NCBI GenBank assembly: GCA_000697335.1
Contig: JNEM01011766.1
Span: 1 to 37,985, forward strand
Length of the DNA: 37,985 nt
Origin: Conidiobolus incongruus B7586
Taxonomy: Eukaryota; Entomophthoromycota; Entomophthoromycetes; Entomophthorales; Conidiobolaceae
Direction: 5' to 3'
Below the pieces are notes generated by a model. The model was not told where the DNA came from, made no database searches, and was given only the letters and a program-made list of their open reading frames with translations. Shown here piece by piece: positions 23,000-34,700 of this stretch. Position 1 is the stretch's first letter; each line of letters starts with the position of its first letter. A program made the position numbers and the translations under genes.

Positions 23000-25900
23000 T
23001 GAGTTGGGATCCTTAGTTATAACACTGAGTAGGGAATCCACTTGCATTTCGATTTGGTTAACATTTATCAATCTACTCACACTGGAACACACTTTACTCA
23101 TCTGCTAGATCAATTTCGGATTGACTACGTCTGGATTATCAGAATAGCAAATAATCTGAACACATTTTGATACCAATTCGAACGTTTTATTGGGCAAGTT
23201 TTTCTTATTGATATCAAAGAGTGCCAATTCGTATCTTATTAAATTCAATAAGTACTGGAACAACAGTTGAATAATCTTAGAATTGTTTTCCTGGTCCCAG
23301 TCATTTGGGGATAAAGCTAATTTGGTGATGAATTGATTCAGTACCCAAGATTATCTGAAATCTAGTAACTGTAACGAAAATATCTTCTTATTAATATTAG
23401 TATAATAACTAAACAGTAAACGCTGGAAAAATTCTACAGCTCTCAATAATTTAGGTATTTCATGGGATTTGGCATTGGTCCAATCTTCTGAAGTTGCTAC
23501 CAAAGTGAAAATAAATTCCAAATGGGATTTGATATTATCTTCAAATAAAATGGACACATCAGTAACCAATCTAATAATTTAATATTTTATCAAAAATTTT
23601 TGATAGAATTCTAGACATTCCAGAATGTAATAATCCCGAAAAATTCGAGTTTAAATTTGAATATATATTTGTCATTAATCAGTTTTATAATTCTCAATCT
23701 AAGTGCTCTCTAATCCCATTAAAACTCCATCTATTCCTTCACTATTATTTCGATTCGTTACCAAATTGGCGACAATTGCTATGAAAATTGATATGAACTG
23801 ATTTCTTAATTTGGTAGCACTTGCCAAATGATTCGAACCTATTCTAATAAGACGACACGCATACCAAAATATTGTACAAACTACCAAAATCGGCCACTTG
23901 AAGTTATTGGGACTTGGTCAAAGTTTGTGTGATTTCGATATAAATTTCTATTAGGATTAAGATCAAATCTGAGGGTCGAGAAGGTACAGGATTGACATTG
24001 ACATTTAGGCAGTAAAATTCAATCAATTAAATGTTTCAATAGGAGTTTAACACTCCTTATAATGAGTTTAGTGGACAGTTTGCTTAAGTTGATAATATTT
24101 AAACTTAGGAATTGAATTTGATATCCAATAATTACTTTGGATCTTTTAGTACCTTTCAAGTGTTCAAATTTTTCAGTATTGGATAGATCCAAACCATATA
24201 ATTGGAACTTTTTTGATTTGTACTTCAATGGATAATTCAATTGAACAATTTCCTCTATGAAATCCTTCATCAAACTCAGCAATGTCTCTAATGCAATGTC
24301 TAACTAACTTTGAAACCAGAATTCCTCCAATAGATCCCCTTCCAACTGGTAATCAATGAATGCGTAGGATGTATTACTGGTAGTATTCATGGTGAAGAAT
24401 TGTCTGCACAGAATATATTTAACTAATTGATCAATTAAGGCTGAAAATTCGTTAGTTTCTTTAGAGATCACAAATCTTACATAGATAGTGATCCAACTGG
24501 CTTTGTTCCTTACTTGATCCCACACCACATCAGGAAATTTGGATTTAGCGATCGTATCGATGAGGAATGGGCTTTTCGTACCGTTTTGTTATTTTTAGTC
24601 CTTAAAAGGGTGAGATGGCTGCTTGACGATCAATGATGTGACTCAAAGATGAAGGGGTCTTGCTGTTTGAGATTAAAGGAGAATTGTGATTGTAACAGGT
24701 TACGATATTGGATCAACACTATGTAAGCTAAAATGGTGCCAATTATGACAGTGTTGAGATTAATGTACATGCCAAACAAGCTTCCAAGTACATTTTTCAA
24801 AATAGATCATTATCTGGCAAACTGAACTTAGGGTATGGCGAACTGCAAGTCACTTGAATATTCTCGATCAACTCAATAAACTTCGAAATCAATTCGTTTC
24901 GATCAGCATGTTGAGGAATGCCTAATGTATTCGCAAACAAATTATGGCTTTGTATCAACTCCACGATTCCTGAACTAGCTTTAATGCATTTCCTAACGCA
25001 CTCTAATTGGTATAACAAACTATCTGCTTTGGTGGTAGATTTTTTAGGCTTTTGGGCTGAACTTCCCTAACTTTGCATCCTTTCAACAAAGTGTCCAAAT
25101 CTAGGAACGGACCCACGATTTTAATAATGTGAAAGTCAATAATACCTTAAATGCCTGAATATGTTCCTTTTCCGAGATGGGATCCCTACAAAACAACTCC
25201 TGCCACATTAGAAGTGACTGAATCGATCCAAATTTCAAAATTTTGTCATCGTTGGAATCAGACATCTTTAGCAATATCGGAGCTGATGGTTTCAAACAGG
25301 ATTTTTTTTTGGTGACTTAACCCGGAATGATCGCTCTCTCTCGATAGCATGGCGATAACCGCTCAACTGGTCGGATGGGAAGAACGTTTGTTGCAGGCAG
25401 AACTTCATTCTGACAATAAATCCCGGAATGGATTTCTGCTGAGAAACATTGAGATGATAATAAAATTCCAGCATTGGATTGAGTTTATATGCGACCATTT
25501 GAGTGAATATGAGGTTGTAATGCTCTTCCCACTTTATTATTTTCGTCAATACCTGAAAGCGGGAACCCGCTAACAAGATAATAACGAAAAGATCAGTATC
25601 AACCAGTTTGTTAGTATATTTCAAACCAAAAGACATTATTGATTTGAAACACCAAATCAACATGAAGTTTCCTGGACAGACTGTAATACGGTGAAGTCTT
25701 AGGAAACCTCATATTATTGCAATCTATGCACTTGAAATAAGCTTTCATTGCGAAATGGATATACTGCGCCAATCTGTTAACACTCTTCCAATTCTGGATC
25801 CCTGTCCCAATTATTAGTGGATATACTTAATGGCTGCAAAGATTGGCAGAATGAAGTGATACTTATTCGAATTCAGCCTTAAAATCTCAATCCTGATCTC

Positions 25901-26247
25901 GCCATTGGGGCCTATTGCCTTCTCAAAATTCTCCTGACTCTGCAAATCGAACCAATTCAGCTAATATAGCAACATATCTCAAAACTTGGAATGAATGTAT
26001 CACAGTACATATTATATTGTTCAATTGTTCACGTCCCCCTTCGTATACGTTTGCAAAAAGGTTATTGAGAAATTTGTCCAGCATCGTCATCGAAGATTGT
26101 TAAATGTTGGTACGGTCTGGATTTCCTCAATAGGTTTGTAGCGTCAATATACGATTTTAAATTTTGAATATTGGATGGATTCTTGTTGAAGAATTGGGTT
26201 AAAGCACTTACCGAAAATATATTCGGGTTACTCAAACCTCGTGGCAT
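23000..26247 (-). pseudogene. Long decayed gene, helix-rich product, unrecognised
   Basis: Minus-strand pieces follow each other in order from about 26247 down to 23000. They begin MPRGLSNPNIFSVSALTQFF, then LDKFLNNLFANVYEGGREQL, FQVLRYVAILAELVRFAES and IGPNGEIRIEILRLNSNKYH. Next come KSIMSFGLKYTNKLVDTDLF, QVLTKIIKWEEHYNLIFTQM, KFGSIQSLLMWQELFCRDPI, ELISKFIELIENIQVTC, VVWDQVRNKASWITIYVRFV, FSALIDQLVKYILCRQFF, MKDFIEEIVQLNYPL, and LEFIFTLVATSEDW with LLRAVEFFQRLLFSYY. Every joint needs a frame change, intron or stop removal. The product would have exceeded 900 residues, was rich in Leu/Ile amphipathic helices and had no signal peptide, so an ARM/HEAT-like scaffold is possible. I could not name it. 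Base composition is less A+T-rich than intergenic DNA, so decay is not ancient. Confidence 0.55.
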
Positions 26248-27438
26248 AGTTTCTTGATGGATATGTCAAGAAATAATATTGTAAATAATAAATTAAATTT
26301 TAATCAATTTTCAATTTGGATTAAAGATTTGTTTTTTAATATTGAATTTGAATATTACTTTTTTTGGATTAAGGTATTTAAGTAATTTGATCCTTGAACC
26401 ATTAATTTTTTGTGAGGATGAACGTTACTTTTGGTACTTCGATTGCGAGTTGACACCGAGATCGGGATTAAGTCATATCTATAAATGGTGAAATCGACCA
26501 AAAATTAACCAATAAAAATTGATTGAGAATCTCATTATAGTGTAGTATATAATCAAAATTAAATTAACTTATAATTTACCTAAATTTCTAAAAAAAATTT
26601 ATAATTTGTTCTCATTTTGAATTAATATATTTTCAAAATTATTAAAAAAATTAGTTGAAATTATATATCGATTATCGTTATGGATATAGAATAATTTTTG
26701 ATATTTGATATTTGGATTATAAATTATTTTGTATGTATATTATTTAAAATTGAATTACTATTTCAAATTTAAACGAGTATGAAATATTCAATTTGGATAT
26801 AAAATAATTATGAAATTGAAAAATTTTCAATACTTAAAATAAGGTTACTAAAATATTTATTATGATATTTTACACGTCTAATTATATAATATATCTCTGT
26901 AAATGAATTATTCACTATAATTCTACCTACCATTATATTTTTACTTTGATTAGAATTGAATTCAATCCAAGATATTAATAAAAATTTAATCAGTTTCATT
27001 ATTTTTAAAATAAAATTTGACAAAATTTTATGAAAATAATGGATTGATTAATCATGTTAGAAATTTTAGTTTGAAATACGTTATAGATATACTATATATT
27101 TTATAAAATAAAAATACTAGTTAATTTGACTAAAATATTAATACTACTTCAATTAATTGGATTGATTGAAAGAATTACTTTCCTGAATTGAGGTGAATAC
27201 ACTCCTTCACCTCCCTTGTATCCAGCAATATGAATATATTATTTTCAAATATTGTTCTAAACGATTTTGGTTGAACCTTTCAATTGATAATAATATTGAT
27301 TTGAACTAAATTTGGATAATTACAAAAATGATAATGAAACATGTTAGGGTTTTTATTAGATATAATATTAATACTAATATTTTAATAGGGTAAAATCTAT
27401 ATAAAGATATACAAGTGTATCAAATGATAAATAAAAAA
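26248..27438. other. Intergenic A+T-rich DNA
   Basis: I see no gene here. The frame at 26808-27023 (minus) is Ile/Asn-rich and looks like chance. A short patch near 26410-26470 is richer in G and C and may be old promoter sequence of the decayed minus-strand gene. Confidence 0.45.
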
Positions 27439-28337
27439 TTAAAAACGTTCTTTCATTCTAGCAGCTACGGATCTTAAGGTAGCGTAAACTTTACCGGGTG
27501 GTGACCCTAAAATCAAACTACAAATGGCATCCTTTGCTAATCGAATATTTTGGAATGATCCCAATATGTGAATTTTACTATATTTTAATTATTAATATAT
27601 GAATTATTTATATTATATTGATTTAAACTTACGTATCAGCTAACACAATTCTAGTTTTCGTAGTATTTTCAATGGTGAATTTAGTTTTACCGTCTTTACC
27701 AGCTATACGACCAATGGCGCGGGATAAGTGATCTCCATGTAAGGTTTTAACTAAATAATATAAAATTTAATACATTGTAATTTTTAGTCAAATAAACATT
27801 GTTTTTTTACCATCTTTAATTTCGAAACTATCCAAATATAATTCATCTAAACGTAAAAGAGCTACGGCATCCTAAATTCACATTATTAATAAATTAAAAT
27901 TTATAGAGAATAAGAATAAAACTTACGGCTACATCAAATCCTAAAGCGATAGCTTTGACGAAGTCAGCACCCTTTTGAAGTGCTCCATTATCGATAGTAT
28001 CTTCACAAGTCTAAACTTCAATTAATACAATATCCAAATATTTTTATAATTATATTACTCTAATTTCAACGCTTTTCGACTTCAAATTCATTCTAACTTC
28101 CAATTTCAAATGTTCTACGAGAGGAGAGTAAATTTTCATCCAATCCTTCTTCAAGGGAGCTAATCGGTGTGGAGGAATGGGAATTTTGCGAGATTCTTTA
28201 TTGACCTATTTTGAGAAATTAGGATCTGTAGATAATTTATCTAGTATTAATATATATATTACAGTTTTTTTCAATCGTTGGCTGTCGATAGGGGCAAAAT
28301 TAGGAGCATCGTCAATTTCCATAGCTGTATTATCCAT
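27439..28337 (-). CDS. PNO1: PNO1/DIM2: KH-domain 40S ribosome assembly factor, 6 exons
   Basis: An RNA-binding factor of the 90S and pre-40S particles that supports 18S rRNA 3'-end processing by Nob1 and dimethylation by Dim1. It acts in nucleolus and cytoplasm. Minus-strand exons are 28337-28263, 28205-28059, 28010-27927, 27871-27811, 27750-27633 and 27577-27439. The introns of 48-60 nt all start GTAA and end TAG. The spliced product has 207 residues. Key pieces in order are [94 protein letters not shown], and the KH core [20 protein letters not shown] followed by [19 protein letters not shown]. The C-terminal helix is [20 protein letters not shown]. The protein is shorter than yeast Dim2 only in the variable acidic N terminus. 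A plus-strand frame at 28177-28428 is an antisense shadow. Confidence 0.96.
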
Positions 28338-29438
28338 CTTTGTTATATTATATTATATTTTTTGTATATTAATCTATGATTTATTTAGGGATTATTATCA
28401 ATTTTTGAATTTTTTTTTTAGAATTTAACAATTTAAAAATGTTTTATAGATCTTATTTTTATGGGATTGAATTGAAATTTTAAGATTTATTTTAAATAGA
28501 ATTTATGAAAAAAAATGAATAAAAATAATTAAATTTATATAAGAAATTTAAAATATCAATATATACTTATAATAATTACGATAAATATGAATTAAATGAG
28601 TTTTATAAAATTATTAATATAAAATATCATATAAATTAATCCATATCATGTTACCAATTCATGATTTTTTGAAAAAGACAATTTAGCATTTTTAATATTA
28701 GATAATCAATTTAATTTTTATTTTTGAAGAATCTACTATAGGAATGTTTTTTTATAAAAAATATCAAAATTATCATAACTATTTATGAACAATCACTTTT
28801 TTATAAATATATATAATTGGAAACATAAAATATCAAACTTTGAAATTTCATAAAAATGGTAGTATTTTTATATCTTGGTGAAAAAAAAGATATTTAAAAC
28901 TGTATTTTATACCCTATTTTTTATGAGTATATATATAGATATATTAGAGGGTTATTTTAAAAAATTTACTTTTTTTTTTGCAAAGTTAAATAATTATTTT
29001 GAATATATTATTAATATTGGAAATAATCACGATTGTGGTAATTTCAAATTATTATTGAAAATGAGTCCAAATTAATACTTAAAATATTCAATTTTAAATA
29101 TATATATATATATATTAGTTGATTAATAAATAAAAATAATATTTCGATTTTGTTTAAATTAATCAATGAAAAATAATATGACTATTTTAATAATTAAAAT
29201 TTGATATTTATCAATACTAAGGTATTTTTAATGTTGAATAAATAAAAATGAATGTAGATGAGAATTGATAATGAAAGAGAAGAAAAACTATATTTCCAAA
29301 ACGATTTATTCAATATCAAATAAATTAAAATTAATAAACCGTGAAAGCTAAATATTCAAATTAGCAGTATTGTTTTTATTATTAAATTTATAACTAATCA
29401 AAAAATTAATTAGTTCAATTTCATCGAATTTTGATTAT
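28338..29438. other. Intergenic A+T-rich DNA
   Basis: I see no gene here. It contains TA runs (near 29100-29115) and A/T homopolymers. The frame at 28875-29075 is Phe/Ile/Asn-rich and looks like chance. Confidence 0.5.
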
Positions 29439-29714
29439 TTATTCTTGAATGAAACGGTGTTTAACATCTTCCCATTGTTTCTAAATAATGGAATAAAATT
29501 AGTAAAATATAGAGTATTAGTTAATAAAAAATATACTTACACCTCTGTTCAATCTTTGCCAAAAGGCGTCGGCGGCACGGTCGAAGGCGAGTTCAAAAGC
29601 GAAGGCAGCTCCAAAGATACCGATAAGGAAGACAGAGTTGCGCTTGAAGAGAGTGTTGTAGATAGTCTTGTTGAATGAGTTCAAGGGAGTTTGACTGGCT
29701 CTGAAGGAAGGCAT
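29439..29714 (-). CDS. QCR9: QCR9: cytochrome bc1 complex subunit 9
   Basis: A small single-span subunit of mitochondrial complex III (ubiquinol-cytochrome c reductase), needed for stable assembly next to cytochrome c1 and the Rieske protein. Two exons (29714-29541 and 29480-29439) with a 60-nt intron give 71 residues, close to the usual length. The spliced protein reads MPSFRASQTPLNSFNKTIYN, then TLFKRNSVFLIGIFGAAFAF (the membrane span preceded by the KRNS motif), ELAFDRAADAFWQRLNRG, and KQWEDVKHRFIQE. The second exon, joined in frame, supplies the conserved W-x-D-x-K ending. Without splicing the frame would end wrongly in VSIFFIN. Base composition is clearly coding-like (GGCGTCGGCGGCACGG on the opposite strand), in contrast to both flanks. 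The first residues may also act as the import signal, as in other QCR9 proteins. Confidence 0.95.
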
Positions 29715-30369
29715 TTTTATTTTATTAGATAATAACTTTCAATTGATGATTAATCTTATCAATTTGATAACGAGTGGAATTTGGGAGTGGTTTCAATACT
29801 ATCGATTGAAGAGATTTCGAAATTATGGGATTCATTTTTCTTTGAGCCAATTTTAAAAATCATTAACTATATAATATTAATATTGTCATGAAGAATCATA
29901 ATCAAAAATAAGCAATATATTAATAAACTTCTCTATAATTAATTAAAACTTATCAATAATATTAAATTCGACACAGTATATGGGTTCATATAATATCAGA
30001 AACGAATATTATGAACAACTGATCATTACTTCTACTTGACTCATATAATAATATTAAATACTCACTATTAATATTTGAATTAAAATTAAAACCAGTCATT
30101 GTTGAGAAATCAATTTAATAAAAAACCATTTAATACAAAAAAAATAATAAAAAATAATGTAAATATTTCTGATAAAGTGTAAAATAGATTAATAATCGAT
30201 CTGTAGTATTAATTAATAAACAATAATAATAATAATAATAATAATAATCTGGATTAATTTTTATTTAATATACAGTGGAAGAATTGTTCAACTCATAGTG
30301 TTTTTATGCTCAAATGCTTAATCATCAATTTAGAGTAAATTGAACTGAATAATATTATTTTATTTATTA
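29715..30369. other. Intergenic A+T-rich DNA with a trinucleotide run
   Basis: No gene is visible. It includes the microsatellite at 30222-30248. The right end borders the COG1-like pseudogene, whose true 5' end cannot be placed. Confidence 0.45.
30222..30248. repeat. (AAT)9 microsatellite
   Basis: Nine uninterrupted AAT units. It is a plain simple-sequence repeat in intergenic DNA, likely variable in copy number. Confidence 0.95.
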
Positions 30370-32285
30370 ATAGTGTTTATGAAAGAATTCTTCGATTATA
30401 AAGTGAAGTTACAGAATATTATCAACTAAAGAATAAAGTGAATTTATATTTATTGAATATTGATTTGATCGAAATTACAGTTAATAAATTTACAATTATT
30501 CAAAGTGTTAAAAACATAGAACAAGTTGGAGAACTTTTGAAAGAATTAAAGGCTATTAGCATCACTTCATAACTTCAGAGCTGCAGAATGCATCGCCCAA
30601 TTCCATTGTGAATGTACAAGAGGACGATTTAGTGAACAGTACCAAAGTGAGAGTACTGCTGGATTTGAGTGAGCAGTTATTTATTCTGCTCGAATCGAAT
30701 CAGCTATATCACACCCCACTAGCGCTGAAGTATGCACACAATTTCTATGATTCGGTGTTGAATAATCAGTTTAAGTTTATTAGGGGCCAGTGTGATGTTA
30801 TCGTGAATTTTAATTTGACAATTAATCAGATGAGTATTTGTCACTTGAATGAGGTCCAGACAATACACCAGTTCCAGCATGTTTATGAGCTAGTGGATGG
30901 TTGATGCCTAAATTTGCATCTCAGTGGAAGTTTGGGACTTGCAAGATGACTGAGAGTCAAGGTAAGCCAGCTAATTAAAAACCTTGATCAATTTAAGCAT
31001 TTAACTGATAATTAGATTGTTGAGGATAAGCTATGCATTAAAACTATTGAACTTATATTTGACTAATTATTGACATTTGTATCATCTATACATTATACAA
31101 TCTAACTATTTATTAATGATTCTCTTGCTGTTTGGCAACGAGAATTTCATTCAACTCTTCACTTAACTTACAAGGACTTTTTTGATTCCATTCCTCCTAC
31201 AGAATTTGTTCCCAACGGCGAATATGATATCCTCATATCAAAAAGATTATCCCATCGCACACCATCACCTCATCAAGCGACTAACTAGCGAATACAACCA
31301 AATTCAAAGCCAAGTTATCAAGGACGAGAAAGAAACATTGACCATAGACTTGTTTGATGAGCTGATAGTCAACTGGGTTGATGAAACACAGACCAGAATA
31401 GGATCAGACGCACTTGTAGCCAGTCTATCCAAATTGTCTAACTATCCCAATCTCATTCCGTTCAGCTTCATCGTATTCCATGACTGTGTCAAAAAAACCT
31501 ACTCACAATTGTTCAAGCTACAGCCAACAAACGCTTCCAATCCAAACACAGTACAAAATTCGAGCATACCATATTCAATCTTCAAGCCAAAATCTTGGAT
31601 AAGATAGCACTGCCTCCTTCATTGAGATCGCGCGAAAGTGGACTTCATGACACCATCTCCAAGCACTTTGCAATCTTTAATATTCACTTGCTCGACCAAC
31701 TAAACACTCTAAACACCATATCAGCCCAACAGTTCCAAAATATTTTTCAATTTAGTATCAATTTAAATATGAATGACATAGAATTCAAGAGTATTCATTA
31801 TCTCCAACAACTAAAGTTAAACAATTTATCCAAATCCAAAAACACCAAATTCAATAATTTGGGCAATTTGAATCAATCATCATTATGGTAATATCTCAAT
31901 ATCTCCCAACTCATCCCGTATTAACAACTTGATTAGAAAATAGTTAAATACAACAATAATTCAGTAGCGAGTGAACCTAATATAACAAAACAATTGCAAA
32001 TGAGTTTGGATCATTCCGATTTTAAATTGATTACGGGTTTGAATTCTGAAGTGTGTCTAAGATGATTCATATCATTAAAGAAAAAATTAATAAATGGTGA
32101 GAATTGGTTAGTAATAAGGTAATAAAATATTAATTCAATTATTATTAATAAATTATAATATATCCAGACTGAATGAAATTTCTTATTTATTCAAATTAGT
32201 TTCTATTCTATTGGACTAAATCATTATTTTTATCAATTTCATCCAAATTCTACCAAATCCTAGAGTTGAATTTTTTGGTTGGGAT
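30370..32285 (+). pseudogene. Decayed COG1-like gene (conserved oligomeric Golgi complex subunit 1)
   Basis: Pieces of the Vps51/COG1-type tethering subunit appear in the expected order. An N-terminal part reads YLLNIDLIEITVNKF and NIEQVGELLKELKAIS, compatible with the family's DLIEAAD helix. Next comes KVRVLLDLSEQLFILLESNQ, then the tyrosine-rich KYAHNFYDSVLN, FKFIRGQCDVIVNF and LTINQMSICHLNE, the best match to the family. Then come CKMTESQ, an intron-like gap, IVEDKLCIK, and LLTFVSSIHYTI. Later segments (about 31170-32285) are coding-like (DLFDELIVNWVDETQTR, LRSRESGLHDTISKHFAIFN, then a last stretch LNEISYLFKLVSILLD) but less recognisable. In-frame stops and frame changes separate them. One stop (LIFD-stop-LLTF) is TAA where Gln is expected. 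COG1 works in retrograde vesicle tethering at the Golgi. Whether another, intact copy exists cannot be seen. Confidence 0.6.
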
Positions 32286-32296
32286 CATTAGAGAAT

Positions 32297-32543
32297 TGTT
32301 GGGGTTTAAACTTGCCTCATTAGGAGGAATCCTGTAGAAAGATATAAAGTATCAGGCAAAAGAGCCAAAAAGGTAAGTAAAAAATAAAGAAAGAGTAAAG
32401 TTAAAGTTAATAGAAATAGAAGAGGAGTTTATTTAGGAAAGTTAGATAGTTTAAATATTTCAAACTCATCAAACAGTGGCTTATAAAATAGATTATCTAG
32501 AATATCACTAGTTCTTAGAACAAAGAGTTAAAATACTCCCTCA
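32297..32543 (-). repeat. LTR copy A of the miniature element
   Basis: A 247-nt copy, starting TGTTGGGG and ending CTCCCTCA on the plus strand. It is six bases shorter than the other two because one GTTAAA unit is missing from a short internal tandem. It retains more G and C than copies B and C. Confidence 0.85.
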
Positions 32544-33009
32544 TTACCTTATCTTTTCAAAGCTAAAGTTTTATCTAGCTTGAATCAAAAATCTTTTGAT
32601 TTAATAATTAGCTAAAAGATAAAGAATATCCCCACACTTATTATACTACCAAAGAAACAAAAAAAATAGGTAGGCTATGAGTATTTAGAAATAAAATAAT
32701 AAATATATACAAAATGATAAATTCAAATAAAAAGAGATAAGCAAAAACTAAGTAATATATTAACCTAGTAATTTACAAAAAGATGAATAAACTAGCTTTA
32801 AAGGTATAAGATTAATAACTTAAGCAAAAGCTTATAAGTTTAAGATTATTACCTACTATGTAAAAATTTTAAAATAGGTAGGGTAGAGAAAAGAAACATA
32901 AAAGTTTTGAGATAAAGGTATAAGGTAAGATATCACAAATTAAATAATTATTTTAATTAAATTAACTACTCTTAAAATGTCTATAGTAATCTCTAATAGA
33001 ATTACTACT

Positions 33010-33262
33010 TATTGGGGTTTAAACTTACTTTATTAAAAGGAATCTTATAAAAGAATATAAAGTATTAGGTAAAAAAGCTAAAAAAGTAAGTAACAGATAA
33101 AGAAAGAATAAAGTTAAAGTTAAAGTTAATAGAAATAGAAGAGGAGTTTATTTAAGAAAGTTAAATAGTTTAAATATTTTAAACTTATTAAACAGTGGTT
33201 TATAAAATAAATTATCTAGAATATCACCAGTTCTTAAAACAAGGAGTTAAAATACTCCTTCA
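33010..33262 (-). repeat. LTR copy B of the miniature element
   Basis: A 253-nt middle copy, shared by the two units. It is nearly identical to copy C and richer in A+T than copy A. Confidence 0.85.
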
Positions 33263-33728
33263 TTACCTTATTTTTTTAAAGTTAAAGTTTTATCTAGCTT
33301 GAATCAAAAATCTTTTGATTTAATAATTAGCTGAAAGGTAAAGAATATCCCTACACTTATTACACTATTAAAGAAACAAAAAAAATAGTTAGGTTATGAG
33401 TATTTAAAAACAAAATAATAAATATATACAAAATAATAAATTCAAATAAAAAGAGATAAACAAAAACTAGGTGATATATTAACCTAGTAATTTACAAAAA
33501 AATGAATAGACTAGCTTTAAAGGTATAAGATTAATAACTTAAGCAAAAGCTTATAAGCTTAAGATTATTACCTACTATATAAAAATTTTAGAATAAGTAA
33601 GGTAAAGAAAAGAAACATAAAAATCTTGAGATAAAGGTATAAGGTAAGATATCACAAATTAAATGATTATCTTAACTAGATTAACTACTCTTAAGATGTT
33701 TATAGTAATCTCTAGTAGAATTACCACT

Positions 33729-33981
33729 TGTTGGGGTTTAAACTTACTTTATTAAAAGGAATCTTATAAAAGAATATAAAGTATTAGGTAAAAAAGCTAA
33801 AAAAGTAAGTAACAGATAAAGAAAGAATAAAGTTAAAGTTAAAGTTAATAGAAATAGAAGAGGAGTTTATTTAAGAAAGTTAAATAGTTTAAATATTTTA
33901 AACTTATTAAACAGTGGTTTATAAAATAAATTATCTAGAATATCACCAGTTCTTAAAACAAAGAGTTAAAATACTCCCTCA
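33729..33981 (-). repeat. LTR copy C of the miniature element
   Basis: A 253-nt copy that ends ACTCCCTCA just before the right-hand GAATT flank. It is nearly identical to copy B. Confidence 0.85.
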
Positions 33982-33986
33982 GAATT

Positions 33987-34700
33987 TATTAAAATGAAGT
34001 AGCCTATTATTAATATTGATTTTTTTAATATTTTATATAATTTTTATTTAATTTTTTTAAATTTATAATATATAATAATATTTAAATTTTATTATATAGT
34101 AAATATTTATTATATTTAAATAAATAAAAATTATCTATAAATTTAAGAAACTATATACAATATTTTTTAAATATATTTATATTTTATAAAATTATAAATA
34201 TTATTAAAATTCTATAATTAAAACTTTATTTATTCCTTAATATAATATTAAACCATTATAGAAAAAACTTAACAAAGTAAAAAGCACATATAGAGTTAAA
34301 TATAATCTGATAAAAAATAAAGGGAGAATAATATTGTCTTTTTTAATTCTATTAGATATAGATTCACTTAATAATTAATCCCATATTATAATATTTTAAA
34401 ATTTTAAATAAAAAACTATATTATTATATTTAAAAGTAATTAATATAGTATATTAATATAAAAACTAATATTTTATTTAAAATATAATTTGTAAATAAAA
34501 AGGATATTTATATTAAATAAAAAAATAAAAATTAATAATTATATTATGATAAATTTAATAGGTTAGTCATTAAAGAATAATCTCATTAAATGAAATAATA
34601 ATTGATACTATATTACATATCTGAATTAATTATTCTAAATAAAAAATAAATATATATTTTATTATTACCTAACTAATAAGTAAATGAAATAATAAATTAT
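33987..34700 (+). mobile_element. A+T-saturated Ty1/copia-like fossil, second copy
   Basis: The part at 34225-34690 aligns by eye with 820-1290 on the same strand. Shared landmarks are GGAGAATAATATT with a following TCTTTTTTAAT, a TTAATAATTAAT-type stretch, and an AAATAAATATATATTT-type string near the right end. As in the first copy, only ghosts of the integrase-to-RT linker can be made out in translation. It is thoroughly broken and old, and no LTRs are recognisable. The family call is tentative; homology to the 1-1900 block is the firmer statement. Confidence 0.5.

Larger units (their letters stand above)
32297..33981 (-). mobile_element. Miniature LTR element (TRIM-like) with three LTRs and two internal segments
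   Basis: The structure is LTR (32297-32543), internal (32544-33009, 466 nt), LTR (33010-33262), internal (33263-33728, 466 nt), LTR (33729-33981). Outer ends are TG...CA, flanked by GAAT(T) on both sides (32293-32297 and 33982-33986), which looks like a 4-5 bp target-site duplication. Orientation is best read on the minus strand. After the LTR end CCCCAACA comes TGGTAATTCTACTAGAG, similar in place and start to the TGGTATCAGAGC-type primer-binding site of copia elements. The purine-rich GAAAAGATAAGG lies just before TGAGGGAG, as a polypurine tract would. With no coding capacity it fits a TRIM (terminal-repeat retrotransposon in miniature). The third LTR is best explained by unequal recombination between LTRs. 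It is non-autonomous rather than broken coding DNA. The repeats are moderately diverged, so the age is intermediate. Confidence 0.75.

Noticed and set aside
28177-28428. Plus-strand membrane-like frame ([12 protein letters not shown]...)
   Set aside because: It overlaps PNO1 exons 1 and 2 and the intron on the opposite strand, and continues into A+T-rich flank. It is an antisense shadow.
32297-33981. CRISPR-like or satellite array
   Set aside because: Only two and a third units of about 715 nt are present, with TG...CA ends, a flanking duplication and priming-site-like sequences. This is an LTR-element structure, not an array of short repeats and spacers.
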